Positions 8,877 through 18,250 of a DNA stretch of 64,000 nucleotides are shown in pieces. The stretch's first letter is position 1; every line of letters begins with the position of its first letter. Under the pieces are notes generated by a model, which saw only the letters and a list, made by a program, of their open reading frames with translations, was not told where the DNA came from and did not search any database. The position numbers and the translations under genes were made by a program. Origin of the DNA: Xanthomonas bonasiae (GTDB lineage: Bacteria; Pseudomonadota; Gammaproteobacteria; Xanthomonadales; Xanthomonadaceae); the NCBI RefSeq assembly GCF_017163705.1, contig NZ_JAFIWB010000022.1, positions 1-64,000 of the forward strand. The letters run 5' to 3'.

Positions 8877-9346
8877 CCGTCGTTCCTCAGTAATGCTGCT
8901 TCAGTGATTTCGAGAGCTTTCAAAATGTCGTACAACGCGTCGTCCATGCCGCGCGGGCGGAAACTGCCGGCGCCCAGCGCCGCCACCTTCACCTGCGCGC
9001 GCAACAGCAGCTCGCCGTCGCGATGGATCGACTGCGCGAACAGCAGGCTGGCGCGCCTGCACTGCGTCAGCGCGACGCCGACCTGCAACGCATCGTCCAG
9101 GTGGGCCGGGCGCAGGAAGTCGAGCTGCATCGCGCGCACCGCGAACACCAGATCGTGCTGCAGGCGCAGGCGTTCCTGTCCGTAGCCCAGCGCGCGCAGC
9201 CACTCCGTGCGCGCCCGCTCCAGAAAGGCGACGTAGCGTGCATGGTAGACCACGCCACCGGCGTCGGTATCTTCCCAGTAGATGCGTGTCGGCCAACTGA
9301 ATAGCTGCCGGGACTCGGGAATGGGGAATGGGGAATCGGACGTCAA
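8873..9346 (-). CDS. ybgC: Acyl-CoA thioesterase YbgC (tol-pal associated)
   Basis: This is a hot-dog-fold thioesterase of the YbgC/4-hydroxybenzoyl-CoA thioesterase family. The active-site stretch is IYWEDTDAGGVVYHARYVAF, with Asp and the VVYH segment intact. The best start is a TTG at 9346, preceded by GGGAG with 8-base spacing, giving 157 residues. A GTG at 9379 would add 11 residues but has no visible ribosome-binding site. The first dozen residues ([12 protein letters not shown]) are encoded by a copy of the G-rich repeat rather than by family sequence. It opens the ybgC-tolQRAB-pal-cpoB unit. Confidence 0.9.
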   Translation of the reverse strand: MTSDSPFPIPESRQLFSWPTRIYWEDTDAGGVVYHARYVAFLERARTEWLRALGYGQERLRLQHDLVFAVRAMQLDFLRPAHLDDALQVGVALTQCRRASLLFAQSIHRDGELLLRAQVKVAALGAGSFRPRGMDDALYDILKALEITEAALLRNDG

Positions 9347-9431
9347 GAGCGATGCTCCCGTCCGTAGCTGGGTAGGCACGGCATGCTAGAACAGCCCCTC
9401 CGATTCTCCATTCCCGATTCCCGATTCCCGC
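9308..9431. repeat. Inverted pair of GGGAAT repeats (pair C)
   Basis: The arm 9308-9340 (GGGAATGGGGAATGGGGAAT) is inversely repeated at 9400-9431 with about 59 bases between. The left arm lies inside the ybgC coding frame. The right arm covers the 3' end of ruvB, whose last residues are [15 protein letters not shown]. The pair spans the ruvB-ybgC junction. Confidence 0.82.
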
Positions 9432-10423
9432 ATCTTGGGCTTCAGGCCCAAGTGCAGATAGGCCTTGTTGGTCGCCATGCGCCCACGCGCGGTGCGGATC
9501 AGGTAGCCCTGCTGGATCAGGTAGGGCTCGATCACGTCCTCCAGGGTGCCGCGCTCTTCCGACAGCGAGGCGGCCAGCGACTCGACCCCGACCGGGCCGC
9601 CGTCGAAGTAGTCGATGATGGTGCGCAGCAGGCGCCGATCCAGGTCGTCGAAGCCTTCCGGGTCGACCCCGAGCATCTGCATCGCCGCCTGCGCGACCTG
9701 CAGGTCGATCAGCCCGCCGGCGCGGACCTGGGCGAAATCGCGGACCCGCCGCAGCAGCCGGTTGGCGATGCGCGGGGTGCCGCGCGCGCGCCGCGCGATC
9801 TCCGCGCAGCCGTCGGCGTCGCAGGCGATGCCGAGGATGGCGGCGGAACGGCGCACGATCTTGCCCAGTTCTTCCGGGGTATAGAACGCCAGGCGCTGCA
9901 CGATGCCGAAGCGGTCGCGCAGCGGCGCGGTCAGCAGGCCGGCACGGGTGGTGGCGCCGATCAGGGTGAACGGCGGCAGGTCGATCTTGATCGAGCGCGC
10001 GGCCGGGCCCTCGCCGATCATGATGTCGATCTGGAAGTCTTCCATCGCCGGATACAGCACTTCCTCGACCACCGGCGACAGGCGGTGGATCTCGTCCACG
10101 AACAGCACGTCGTGCGGCTGCAGGTTGGTCAGCAGCGCCGCCAGGTCGCCGGCCTTCTCGATCACCGGGCCGGAGGTCGTACGCAGGTTGACCCCCAGCT
10201 CGTTGGCGATGACATGGCTGAGCGTGGTCTTGCCCAGGCCCGGCGGCCCGAAGATCAGCACATGGTCCATCGCCTCGCCGCGCGCCTTGGCCGCTTCGAT
10301 ATAGATCGACAGTTGCTCGCGCACCGGCTGCTGGCCGAGGTAGTCGGCCAAGCGCTTGGGGCGGATGCTGGCCTCGACCGCGTCGTCTTCGCGGGTGGCG
10401 CTGCTGGCGATGATGCGGTCCAT
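9386..10423 (-). CDS. ruvB: Holliday junction helicase RuvB
   Basis: RuvB is the AAA+ motor that drives branch migration with RuvA. The 345-residue protein has Walker A GPPGLGKT (residues 59-66), Walker [12 protein letters not shown] (about 111), the sensor sequence [18 protein letters not shown] and a C-terminal winged helix. The last 15 residues ([14 protein letters not shown]) are encoded by the G-rich repeat and look like a read-through extension past the family core. It is separated from ruvA by kup. Confidence 0.96.
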   Translation of the reverse strand: MDRIIASSATREDDAVEASIRPKRLADYLGQQPVREQLSIYIEAAKARGEAMDHVLIFGPPGLGKTTLSHVIANELGVNLRTTSGPVIEKAGDLAALLTNLQPHDVLFVDEIHRLSPVVEEVLYPAMEDFQIDIMIGEGPAARSIKIDLPPFTLIGATTRAGLLTAPLRDRFGIVQRLAFYTPEELGKIVRRSAAILGIACDADGCAEIARRARGTPRIANRLLRRVRDFAQVRAGGLIDLQVAQAAMQMLGVDPEGFDDLDRRLLRTIIDYFDGGPVGVESLAASLSEERGTLEDVIEPYLIQQGYLIRTARGRMATNKAYLHLGLKPKMRESGIGNGESEGLF

Positions 10424-10430
10424 TTAGAGC

Positions 10431-10540
10431 CGGGATTGGGGAATCGAGATTCGGGATTGGTAGCGCAATAGTATCGACTGCAGGATGGCTTCGGCGCTAT
10501 GGCCTTGACCAATCCCGAATCCCCAATCCCCAATCCCGGC
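10431..10540. repeat. Inverted pair of GGGATT repeats (pair D)
   Basis: The arm 10431-10460 (CGGGATTGGGGAATCGAGAT) is inversely repeated at 10508-10540, with a 47-base spacer. The pair fills the kup-ruvB gap. Both arms carry the GGGATT variant, unlike the GGGAAT arms of pairs A and C. Confidence 0.82.
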
Positions 10541-10554
10541 CGCCGCAGGCGGCC

Positions 10555-12474
10555 TCAAATCTCCACCTGTGCCCCCAGCTCCACCAGCCGGTTGCCGGGG
10601 ATGCGGAAGAAACCGGTGGCCGGGGCGGCGTTGCGGTGCATGACCGCGAACAGCTTGTCGCGCCAGATCGGCATGCCGCGGTTGGCGCTGGCGACGATGG
10701 TCTCGCGGCTGGCGAAATAGGTGGTGTCCATCGGGTCGAAGTAGATGCCGCCCTGGTCGCAGGAGCGCATCAGCGCCAGCGGCACGTCGGGGGTTTCCAT
10801 GAAGCCGAAGCGCACGATCACCCGGTAGAACTCGTCGCCGATGGCGTCCATCTTCAGCCGCTGCTTGGCCGAGGCATACGGCACCGGCAGGGTCTCCACG
10901 GTCAGGAACACGTTGCGCTCGTGCAGCACCTTGTTGTGCTTGAGGTTGTGCATCAGCGCATGCGGCACCACGGTCGCGTCGGCGGTCAGGAACACCGCGG
11001 TACCGGGCACGCGTACCGGCGGCGCCAGCATCAGCCCGGGCAGGAAGCTGTCGATCTGGATGCCGTCCTTGCGAATTTCCTCGCGCAGCAGCTCGCGGCC
11101 TCGGCGCCAGGTGCGCATCATGGTGAACATCACGATGCCCAGCGCCACCGGGAACCAGGCGCCCTGCAGCAGCTTGGCACCGTTGGCGATCAGGAACGCG
11201 GCGTCGATGACGAAGAACACCACGCACAGCGGCAGCACCCAGTTGCGCCAGCGCGGCCACAGCGCGCGCGCCACCAGCGCCAGCAGCAGTGTGTCGATCA
11301 GCATCGTCGCCGACACCGAGATGCCGTAGGCCACCGCCAGATTGGTGGAACTGCGGAAGATCAGCACCAGCGCGATCACCATCACCATCAGCAGCCAGTT
11401 GATGCCGGGGATGTAGATCTGGCCGATGGTGTCGTGCGAGGTGTGCTTGATCAGCATGCGCGGGATGTAGCCCAGCTGCATCGCCTGGCGCGCGATCGAG
11501 AACGCGCCGGTGATCACCGCCTGCGAGGCGATCACCGCCGCCAGCGTGGCCAGCACGATCATCGGGTACAGCGCCCAGCCGGGCACCGCCTCGAAGAACG
11601 GGTTCTTCAGCGCCGACGGATGCTTGAGCACCAGCGCGCCCTGCCCCAGGTAGTTCAGCACCAGGCACGGCAGCACGAAGAAGTACCAGGCGTGACGGAT
11701 CGGGCGCGCGCCGAAATGGCCCATGTCCGCGTACAGCGCCTCGCCGCCGGTCACCGCCAGCACCACCGCGCCGAGGATCCAGACCCCGTGCCAGCCGTGG
11801 TCGAGGAAGAAGCGGATCGCCCACCACGGGTTGAACGCCTTCAGCACTTCCGGCGCGTCGACGATGTTCCAGATGCCGATCGCCGCCAGCGACAGGAACC
11901 ACAGGCAGGTGATCGGGCCGAACACCTTGCCGACCTTCTCGGTGCCGAAGCGCTGGCCCAGGAACAGGATCACCAGCACCAACACGGTGATCGGCACGAT
12001 GAACGCGTGCAGCCCCGGCGCGGCCACCTCCAGGCCTTCGACCGCGCCCAGCACCGAGATCGCCGGGGTGATCACCCCGTCGCCGAAGAACAGCGAGGCG
12101 CCGAAAATGCCGAGGATGCCGACCACGTAGGCCGAGCGCGAGCCCTTGCGCATGGTGCGCTGGGTCAGCGCCATCAGCGCCATGATGCCGCCCTCGCCCT
12201 CGTTGTCGGCGCGCATGATGATGGTGACGTACTTCAGCGTGACCACGATCATCAGCGACCAGAACGCCAGCGACAGCACGCCGAGCACGGTGTCGTGGTC
12301 GCTGCTCAGGCCGTAGTGCGGCGAGAACGCTTCCTTGAGCGTGTACAGCGGGCTGGTGCCGATGTCGCCGAACACCACGCCGATGGCGCCGATGATCAGC
12401 GCGAAGCCGGCCTTGCCATGCGAGGCATCGGCCGAATGGCCGGAGCCGGGGGACGGAGCGGGAGTGGTGGACAT
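10555..12474 (-). CDS. kup: Low-affinity potassium transporter Kup
   Basis: This is a KUP/HAK/KT-family K+:H+ symporter of the inner membrane. The 639-residue protein has the family signature [17 protein letters not shown] near the N-terminus (about residues 34-50) and about 12 membrane segments over the first 440 residues. A C-terminal cytoplasmic region ends [19 protein letters not shown]. Length is normal. It lies between ruvA and ruvB, which are adjacent in most proteobacteria. Its flanking gaps are short and it may be co-transcribed with the ruv genes. Confidence 0.96.
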   Translation of the reverse strand: MSTTPAPSPGSGHSADASHGKAGFALIIGAIGVVFGDIGTSPLYTLKEAFSPHYGLSSDHDTVLGVLSLAFWSLMIVVTLKYVTIIMRADNEGEGGIMALMALTQRTMRKGSRSAYVVGILGIFGASLFFGDGVITPAISVLGAVEGLEVAAPGLHAFIVPITVLVLVILFLGQRFGTEKVGKVFGPITCLWFLSLAAIGIWNIVDAPEVLKAFNPWWAIRFFLDHGWHGVWILGAVVLAVTGGEALYADMGHFGARPIRHAWYFFVLPCLVLNYLGQGALVLKHPSALKNPFFEAVPGWALYPMIVLATLAAVIASQAVITGAFSIARQAMQLGYIPRMLIKHTSHDTIGQIYIPGINWLLMVMVIALVLIFRSSTNLAVAYGISVSATMLIDTLLLALVARALWPRWRNWVLPLCVVFFVIDAAFLIANGAKLLQGAWFPVALGIVMFTMMRTWRRGRELLREEIRKDGIQIDSFLPGLMLAPPVRVPGTAVFLTADATVVPHALMHNLKHNKVLHERNVFLTVETLPVPYASAKQRLKMDAIGDEFYRVIVRFGFMETPDVPLALMRSCDQGGIYFDPMDTTYFASRETIVASANRGMPIWRDKLFAVMHRNAAPATGFFRIPGNRLVELGAQVEI

Positions 12475-12526
12475 TGAGGGATCAGGTTAGCGCCGCGAGG
12501 CGTGAAGAAGGAGGTACGGCGCGCGG

Positions 12527-13111
12527 TCAGCGCAACGCGGCCTGCAGGGCCTTGCGGATGACGCTGGCGACCTCGTCGCCGTCGGCGGCGGCGTCGCGCG
12601 CCATCTTCGCCGCCTCGGCCGGCTTGTAGCCTAGCTGCTGCAGCGCCACCGTGGCCTCGGACACCGCATCGGTACCGAGCTGGCCGGTGACCGGCGCGCC
12701 GCCGCTGAAGTCCGCGGCACGGTCGCGCAGCTCCACCACCATGCGCTCGGCGGTCTTCTTGCCGATACCGGGGATGCGGGTCAGCGCGGTGACGTCGGCG
12801 CTGGTGACCATGCGCGCGAACTCGTCCACGCTGACCCCGGACAGCACCGCCAGCGCGATCTTGGCGCCGATCCCGGTGACCCGCTGCACGTCGCGGAACA
12901 GCCGCCGCTCGCCTTCGCGCAGGAAGCCGTACAGCGACACGCTGTCCTCCTTCTGCGCGTAGTGGGTGAACAGGATCACGTCGCGACCGACGTCGGGCAG
13001 GTCGTAGAAGGTGCTCATCGGCGCCTCCAGCTCGTAGCCGACCCCGCCCACGTCGATCACCAGCCACGGCGGCTGCTTGTAGGCGAGGATGCCGCGCAGA
13101 CGGCCGATCAC
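12527..13111 (-). CDS. ruvA: Holliday junction DNA-binding protein RuvA
   Basis: RuvA binds four-way junctions and loads RuvB. From the GTG at 13111 the protein reads (M)[20 protein letters not shown] and has 194 residues, the normal family length. It has an N-terminal OB domain, two helix-hairpin-helix motifs ([14 protein letters not shown] and [18 protein letters not shown]), and a C-terminal RuvB-contacting domain after an acidic/Ala linker. The same frame is open to 13303, but the extra residues come from repeat DNA. Confidence 0.95.
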   Translation of the reverse strand: MIGRLRGILAYKQPPWLVIDVGGVGYELEAPMSTFYDLPDVGRDVILFTHYAQKEDSVSLYGFLREGERRLFRDVQRVTGIGAKIALAVLSGVSVDEFARMVTSADVTALTRIPGIGKKTAERMVVELRDRAADFSGGAPVTGQLGTDAVSEATVALQQLGYKPAEAAKMARDAAADGDEVASVIRKALQAALR

Positions 13112-13130
13112 TTGGCGCCTCGTGCGAGGC

Positions 13131-13230
13131 GCCGGGATTGGGGATTGGGGATTGGGGATTGGGTACAGCCGCGCGCAGGCGCAGGCACCTCGCTCTTGCG
13201 AATCCCCAATCCCCAATCCCGAATCCCGGC
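13131..13230. repeat. Inverted pair of GGGATT repeats (pair E)
   Basis: The arm 13131-13164 has four consecutive GGGATT/GGGGATT units. It is inversely repeated at 13200-13230 with a 35-base spacer, in the ruvC-ruvA gap. The left arm has five G-runs separated by ATT, which meets the usual sequence rule for an intramolecular G-quadruplex on the plus strand. On the minus (transcribed-sense) strand it is the distal arm that is G-rich. Confidence 0.88.
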
Positions 13231-13235
13231 TCCAC

Positions 13236-13928
13236 TCATTTCCTGCTCCAAGCCTGTTGCGTACTGACGCCCAGGCGCTGGGCGGTGGCGCGCACGTGGG
13301 CATGGGTGATGGCCACCGCCAGCGCGTCGGCGGCGTCGGCCTGCAGTTTTCCGGTCAGGCTCAGCATCAGACCGACCATATGTTGCACCTGCTGCTTCTC
13401 GGCCGCACCTTTGCCGACGATGGCCAGCTTGATCTCCTTGGCCGCGTATTCGTGCACCGGCAGGTCGCGCAAGACCACCGCGCAGATCGCCGCGCCGCGC
13501 GCGTGGCCGAGCTTCAGCGCCGCGTCGGCGCTCTTGCCCATGAACACCCGCTCGATCGCCACTTCCTGCGGCTGGTACTCCTCGATCAGCGCGCCCAGCC
13601 CGTGCAGCAGGCGCTTCAGCCGCTGCGAGAAGTCGCCCTCGCCGAGCAGCAGCAGCGGCGCATGGTGGACATGGATGGTGCGGCCGCTGCCGTCGACGTC
13701 GATGATGCCCACGCCGGTGCGCTGCGAGCCCGGGTCGATGCCGAGGATGCGGACCTTGGCGGGACTCGGGACCCGGGACGCGGGACTCGAAGGGCTGGCT
13801 ACGCGACTGGTTCGAACGGGTACGACCCCGGGCGACGGCGATGCATTGGGCCCCGTCGACGCGCTGTTCCGAGTCCCGAGTCCCGAGTCCCGAGTCCCGG
13901 CACCGTCCCGAGTCCCGGCCGTCGCCAT
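13236..13928 (-). CDS. ruvC: Holliday junction endonuclease RuvC with a repeat-encoded N-terminal extension
   Basis: RuvC cuts Holliday junctions after RuvAB branch migration. The catalytic core ([19 protein letters not shown], the acidic VAIERVF region, [14 protein letters not shown]) is complete and about 172 residues long, as in the family. The codon before RILGIDPG is GTC (13754-13752), where related genes begin with ATG or GTG. No start codon lies between it and the ATG at 13928, which directly follows the yebC stop. From 13928 the protein has 230 residues, the first 58 low-complexity ([18 protein letters not shown]) and encoded by repeat pair F. Either this extension is made through coupling to yebC, or GTC is used as start, or the G of GTG is misread. 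Confidence 0.88.
   Translation of the reverse strand: MATAGTRDGAGTRDSGLGTRNSASTGPNASPSPGVVPVRTSRVASPSSPASRVPSPAKVRILGIDPGSQRTGVGIIDVDGSGRTIHVHHAPLLLLGEGDFSQRLKRLLHGLGALIEEYQPQEVAIERVFMGKSADAALKLGHARGAAICAVVLRDLPVHEYAAKEIKLAIVGKGAAEKQQVQHMVGLMLSLTGKLQADAADALAVAITHAHVRATAQRLGVSTQQAWSRK
13760..13919. repeat. Inverted pair of GGGACTC repeats (pair F) inside the ruvC frame
   Basis: The arm 13760-13791 (GGGACTCGGGACCCGGGAC) is inversely repeated at 13869-13919, which holds five GAGTCCC/GTCCCGAGTCCC units. It is the same architecture as pairs A-E but in a third sequence variant. It occupies the whole region between yebC and the conserved start of ruvC. Confidence 0.85.
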
Positions 13929-13929
13929 A

Positions 13930-14661
13930 TCAGCCGCCACTCAACGCGGACTGGTCGGCATTGGAATAGACCGCCTGCACATCGTCCAGGTCTTCCAGCA
14001 TGTCCAGCAGCTTGCGCACCTGCAGCGCGGTATCGCCTTCCACCGCGATGTCGTTGTCGGCGCGGAAGCTGATCTCGGCATGGTCGGCGGTCAGGCCTGC
14101 CGCCTGCATCGCGTCCTTGACCGCGTGGAACGCGTCCGCCGAGGTCAGCACGTCGATCGCGCCGTCCTCCGGATAGACCACGATGTCGTCGGCGCCGGCC
14201 TCAATCGCCGCCTCGGTGATCTTTTCCTCGTCGGCACCGGCAGCGAAGCTGAGCACGCCCAGGCGCTTGAACATGAACGCCACCGAGCCTTCGGTACCCA
14301 GGTTGCCGCCGCACTTGCTGAAGGCGTGGCGCACGTCGGCCACGGTGCGCACGCGGTTGTCGGTCAGGCAGTCGACGATCACCGCGACCCCGCCCGGCGC
14401 GTAGCCCTCGTAGCGGATCTCCTCGTACTCCACCCCTTCCAGCTCGCCGGTGGCTTTCTTGATCGCGCGCTCGATCACGTCCTTGGACATGTTCGAGGCC
14501 AGGCCCTTGTCCATCGCCACGCGCAGGCGCGGGTTGTTGGACGGGTCGCCGCCGCCGGCGCGCGCAGCGACGCCGATCTCGCGGATGATCTTGGTGAAAA
14601 TCTTGCCGCGCTTCGCATCGGATGCGTTCTTGCGGGCTTCGATCGAGGGGCCTCTACCCAT
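13930..14661 (-). CDS. yebC: YebC/PmpR-family regulatory protein
   Basis: The 243-residue protein matches the YebC/TACO1 family, known as DNA-binding regulators (PmpR) and, more recently, as ribosome-associated factors. The hallmark N-terminus [19 protein letters not shown] is followed by the three-domain core, including [19 protein letters not shown] and GSVAFMF. It heads the ruv operon, a standard position. Its TGA stop (13932-13930) is next to the ruvC ATG, so the two may be translationally coupled. Confidence 0.95.
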   Translation of the reverse strand: MGRGPSIEARKNASDAKRGKIFTKIIREIGVAARAGGGDPSNNPRLRVAMDKGLASNMSKDVIERAIKKATGELEGVEYEEIRYEGYAPGGVAVIVDCLTDNRVRTVADVRHAFSKCGGNLGTEGSVAFMFKRLGVLSFAAGADEEKITEAAIEAGADDIVVYPEDGAIDVLTSADAFHAVKDAMQAAGLTADHAEISFRADNDIAVEGDTALQVRKLLDMLEDLDDVQAVYSNADQSALSGG

Positions 14662-14742
14662 GGGGCGTTCCGGACATCAGTAAGGACAAGCGGCGGATTT
14701 TACTCGATTGCGCCGCCGCGCCCGCATCCGCGGCACAACCGC

Positions 14743-15429
14743 TCAGGCGGCGAAGCGGCCATGCCGCAGGAACGCCGCGGCCTGGCGCGCGGCCACTGGC
14801 GAGAACAGCAGGCCGCTGTGGCTGGCGCGCACCAGGCAATGGTCGCGCAGGCCAGGCACGCGGGTCTCGGCCAGGGCCACGGTGCCATCCGAGTCCGGCC
14901 CCAGCGCGGCGATGCGATTGCCCACTCCCAACGCGACGCTGCCGGCCACCATGCCGACCGCAGCGGAGCCGTCCCACTGCCCAAGACCCTGCTGCAACAG
15001 GGCTGCGCTGCGCCCGAGGGCGACGCCGAGGCCGCGTCGCAGCAGCGTCTGCGCCACCGCGCTGCCGGCCAGCGGGGCGCCCAGGCACACCACCCGGGTC
15101 ACCGGCAGCTGCGGCGCCTGGCGCAAGGCCTGCAGCGCGATCAGCCCGCCCAGGCTGTGCCCGACCAGCGCCACCGGCCCCTGCTGCGCCAGGCGCTGGA
15201 TTCGCTGTCGCAACCGCGGCAGCGCCGCCTCGGCGCCGCCGAACGCGGTCGAATAGCCGAAGGTGGCGACGCGGAAGCCCTCGCGGCGCAGCCGCCAGGC
15301 CAGCGGCCCGAGCCAGACACGGCCGTTCCAGATCCCGTGCAGCAACAGGACCTGCGGCAAGGGGTCGACCACGCCGCTCGCGGCAACCGTGCGCGCGACC
15401 TCAGCCACAGGTGATGCGGACGATGGCAT
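14743..15429 (-). CDS. Alpha/beta-hydrolase (lipase/esterase-like)
   Basis: A 228-residue alpha/beta-hydrolase beginning MPSSASPVAEVARTVAASG. The first strand and oxyanion region read VLLLHGIWNGRVWLGPLAWRL. The nucleophile elbow is VALVGHSLGGLIAL (GHSLG), and a C-terminal histidine lies in LVRASHSGLLFSP. The pattern resembles PGAP1/triacylglycerol-lipase-like hydrolases. No signal peptide is evident from this start. The start overlaps the end of the I78 lipoprotein gene by 29 bases, so the two are probably one operon. Substrate unknown. Confidence 0.8.
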   Translation of the reverse strand: MPSSASPVAEVARTVAASGVVDPLPQVLLLHGIWNGRVWLGPLAWRLRREGFRVATFGYSTAFGGAEAALPRLRQRIQRLAQQGPVALVGHSLGGLIALQALRQAPQLPVTRVVCLGAPLAGSAVAQTLLRRGLGVALGRSAALLQQGLGQWDGSAAVGMVAGSVALGVGNRIAALGPDSDGTVALAETRVPGLRDHCLVRASHSGLLFSPVAARQAAAFLRHGRFAA

Positions 15430-15712
15430 TGGACGCATCCACGAACACGTTGACCCGGTCCGGGCGCAGGTCGCGGGTCGTCGCCTGGCCGGGGGCGATC
15501 GGCCGCAGCTGGCCAGCGCCGCTCTCCCGGCGGACCCGCGCCATGGTCGCCTCGGTTGCGGCCTGGCCGATCGCCCACGCCACCGGCTCGGCCTGGCAGC
15601 GGCCATCGCCCTGGGCCGCCGGCCCGCTACCGGCCGTTTGCAGCGAGGCCGAGGGCGCACACGCGGCCAGCAGCGGCAGCAAGGCGGCGGCGCATTTCAG
15701 TGGTCGCGACAT
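15401..15712 (-). CDS. I78-family peptidase inhibitor lipoprotein
   Basis: A 103-residue putative lipoprotein with signal peptide and lipobox LLAAC (lipidated C18). The C-terminal half has the I78 inhibitor pattern: GQAATEATMARVRRESGAGQ, then LRPDRVNVFVDASNAIVRITCG. Members of this family are small periplasmic serine-protease inhibitors. It precedes and overlaps the hydrolase gene. A Sec signal and strong family match make it a likely real gene despite its size. Confidence 0.85.
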   Translation of the reverse strand: MSRPLKCAAALLPLLAACAPSASLQTAGSGPAAQGDGRCQAEPVAWAIGQAATEATMARVRRESGAGQLRPIAPGQATTRDLRPDRVNVFVDASNAIVRITCG

Positions 15713-15806
15713 GGCGATCTCCTGTCAGGGACGGAGGAGCAGCCAGTCTACTGTGTCCCGTCACCGGCCCTTCCCGCTCGGCCGTTCACTCGGGATGCCG
15801 CGTGGA

Positions 15807-16331
15807 CTACGCCGCCTGCGCCACGCGGCGCAGAATGAACTCCAAATCGCGGGTCTGCCCGACCGGGAATTCGTAGGTGCCGACCTTCTCGAAGCCGTAG
15901 CGCGCGTAGAAGCGCTGCGCGCCGAAGTTCTCCGACCACACGCCGATCCACAGCGTGCGCGGGCCTTGGCGTTCCAGCCAGGCCAGCGCGGTTTCGAACA
16001 GGCGGCTGCCCCAGCCGCTGTTCTGGTGCGAGCGCAGCAGGTACAGCCGCTTCAGTTCGCCGTCGCCAGTCTGCACCTCGGCGTGCGGCAGGCCGCACGG
16101 GCCGGCCGCGGCATGGCCCACCGCCACGCCGTCGTCCTCCAGCAGCCAGATCGCGTACTCCGGATGTTGCAGGATCGTGCGCTGCCGCGCCGCGGTGTAG
16201 TGCTCGTCGAGAAACCCGTGCAGGTCTTCCGGCGAGTACAGGTGACCGAAGGTCTCCGTGAAGGTGGCCGCGGCCAGCGCCGCCAGCGTGGCGGCGTCGT
16301 CCTCGGTGGCCTGGCGGATCGCCAATGCCAT
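15807..16331 (-). CDS. GNAT-family N-acetyltransferase
   Basis: A 174-residue GNAT protein of the RimI type. It begins MALAIRQATEDDAATLAALA. The acetyl-CoA region is LKRLYLLRSHQNSGWGSRLF (motif A, R/Q-x-x-G-x-G/S). The C-terminal part (GVWSENFGAQRFYARYGFEK) is the typical NxxAxxfYxrxGF segment. The substrate cannot be predicted. It starts three bases after the aspS stop and is probably co-transcribed with it. Confidence 0.88.
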   Translation of the reverse strand: MALAIRQATEDDAATLAALAAATFTETFGHLYSPEDLHGFLDEHYTAARQRTILQHPEYAIWLLEDDGVAVGHAAAGPCGLPHAEVQTGDGELKRLYLLRSHQNSGWGSRLFETALAWLERQGPRTLWIGVWSENFGAQRFYARYGFEKVGTYEFPVGQTRDLEFILRRVAQAA

Positions 16332-16334
16332 CGC

Positions 16335-18092
16335 TCAGCCCTGCACCGGCTTGGCGCGCACCTGCACGTGCACTTCGGCCAGCTGCGCGTCGGCGATCGG
16401 CGACGGCGCGTCGGTCATCAGGTCCTGCGCGCCGGTGGTCTTGGGAAACGGGATCACGTCGCGGATCGACTCGGTGCCGGCCATCAGCGCGGCGATGCGG
16501 TCGATGCCGAAGGCGATGCCGCCGTGCGGCGGCGCGCCGTAGTTCAGCGCGTCGAGCAGGAAACCGAACTTGGCGCGCGCTTCCTCGGCGCCGATGCCGA
16601 GCAGTTCGAACACCGCGCTCTGCATCTCCGGGCGATGGATGCGGATCGAGCCGCCGCCGATTTCGTTGCCGTTGAGCACCATGTCGTAGCCGCGCGACAC
16701 CGCGGTCCTGGCATGCGTGCGCAGGTCGGCGATGTCGTCCACCGCCGGCGCGGTGAAGGGGTGATGCAGGGCGACGTAGCGCTGCGCTTCCTCGTCCCAT
16801 TCGAACATCGGGAAGTCGGTGACCCACAGCGGCGCCCAGCCCTCGGCGACCAGGCGGAAGTCCTTGCCTGCCTTCAGCCGCAGCGCGCCCATGAAGTCGG
16901 AGACCTTGTTGTAGCCGCCGGCGCCGAAGAACACGATGTCGCCGTTGCCGGCGCCGACGTGCTTGACCAATGCGGCGAAGGCCTCTTCGGAGAAGAACTT
17001 GGCGATCGGCGAGCTGATTTCGCCGGTCTCCGACAACTTGATGTAGGCCAGGCCCTTGGCGCCGTACTTGGCGGCATGCGCGGCGTAGTCGTCGATCTGC
17101 TTGCGCGACAGCGTGGCGCCGCCGGGTATGCGCAGCGCGGCGACGCGACCGTCGGCATCGGCGGCGGCCGCGGTGAACACCGGGAATTCGCTGGACTTGA
17201 CCAGTTCGGCCACGTCGACCAGTTCCAGGCCGATGCGCAGGTCCGGCTTGTCCGAGCCGAAACGGCGCATCGCCTCGGCCCAGGTCATGCGCGGGAATTC
17301 GGCGGCCAGTTCCACGTCCACCACTTCCTTGAAGATGTGGCGGATCATCTGCTCCACCGCATCCTGCACGTCGCGCTCGCGCACGAACGCGAACTCCATG
17401 TCCAGCTGGGTGAACTCGAGCTGGCGGTCGGCGCGCAGCGCCTCGTCGCGGAAGCAGCGCGCGATCTGGTAGTAGCGGTCGAAGCCGGCCACCATCAGGA
17501 TCTGCTTGAACAGCTGCGGCGACTGCGGCAGCGCGTAGAACTCGCCCGGATGCATGCGCGCCGGCACCAGGAAGTCGCGCGCGCCTTCCGGGGTGGCCTT
17601 GGTCAGGATCGGGGTTTCGATGTCCTGGAAGCCGCGCTCGTCCAGGTAACGGCGCAGCCCCTGCACCAGCTTGATGCGGGTGCGCTGCATGCGCTGCATC
17701 TCCGGGCGGCGCAGATCCAGGTAGCGGTACTTCAGGCGGGTTTCCTCGCCCGGGTTCTCGTGCGCATGGAACGGCAGCGGCGCGGCCTTGTTGAGGATGG
17801 TGATGCGGGTGGCGATCACCTCGACCTTGCCGCTGCGCAGCTTGTCGTTGACCGCATGCCGCGCGCGCACCGCGCCTTCCACCTGCAGCACGTCCTCGTA
17901 GCCCAGCGAGGCGGCGACCGCGAACACCTCCGCGTTCTCCGGCTCCACCGTCACCTGGACGATGCCCTCGTGGTCGCGCAGATCGATGAAGCAGACCCCG
18001 CCGAGATTGCGGGCGACATCGGTCCAGCCGGCCAGGGTGACGGTTTGGCCGATGAGGGTCTCGTCGACCAGGCCGCAGAAGTGGGTACGCAT
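16335..18092 (-). CDS. aspS: Aspartate-tRNA ligase AspS
   Basis: This class II synthetase charges tRNA-Asp. From the ATG at 18092 ([20 protein letters not shown]) it has 585 residues. It has an N-terminal OB anticodon-binding domain and motif 2 around [19 protein letters not shown]. The bacterial GAD insertion domain follows, and motif 3 is [19 protein letters not shown]. The Asp-binding segment [10 protein letters not shown] is intact. The in-frame ATG four codons upstream was not chosen because the family starts at MRTHFCG. Confidence 0.96.
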   Translation of the reverse strand: MRTHFCGLVDETLIGQTVTLAGWTDVARNLGGVCFIDLRDHEGIVQVTVEPENAEVFAVAASLGYEDVLQVEGAVRARHAVNDKLRSGKVEVIATRITILNKAAPLPFHAHENPGEETRLKYRYLDLRRPEMQRMQRTRIKLVQGLRRYLDERGFQDIETPILTKATPEGARDFLVPARMHPGEFYALPQSPQLFKQILMVAGFDRYYQIARCFRDEALRADRQLEFTQLDMEFAFVRERDVQDAVEQMIRHIFKEVVDVELAAEFPRMTWAEAMRRFGSDKPDLRIGLELVDVAELVKSSEFPVFTAAAADADGRVAALRIPGGATLSRKQIDDYAAHAAKYGAKGLAYIKLSETGEISSPIAKFFSEEAFAALVKHVGAGNGDIVFFGAGGYNKVSDFMGALRLKAGKDFRLVAEGWAPLWVTDFPMFEWDEEAQRYVALHHPFTAPAVDDIADLRTHARTAVSRGYDMVLNGNEIGGGSIRIHRPEMQSAVFELLGIGAEEARAKFGFLLDALNYGAPPHGGIAFGIDRIAALMAGTESIRDVIPFPKTTGAQDLMTDAPSPIADAQLAEVHVQVRAKPVQG

Positions 18093-18250
18093 CGCAAACT
18101 CCAAGGTGGGGCCGCCGGCGCAGAACGCGCCGGCAAGCCGGATATTCTGCGGCGCGGCGCCGGCCCGGGCAAATCCCGCCGCAACTCACCTGGCCTTAAG
18201 TTTCCGTGAGGCTATAGTCCGCCCACAGTCACGGGCGTCGGAGGGGACCC

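Noticed and set aside
13131-13230. G-rich repeats as a CRISPR array
   Set aside because: Units are 6-8 bases, arranged as inverted pairs without unique spacers of constant length, and no cas genes are present.
13112-13303. Longer RuvA starting at 13303
   Set aside because: The extra 64 residues are encoded by repeat pair E. The family length (194) is met from the GTG at 13111.
14622-18209. A 1195-codon plus-strand frame, and an 813-codon minus-strand frame at 15748-18189
   Set aside because: Both lie in other frames of the aspS / GNAT / hydrolase genes. Their products are Arg/Ala/His-rich and show no motifs; the GC-rich codon bias creates such frames.
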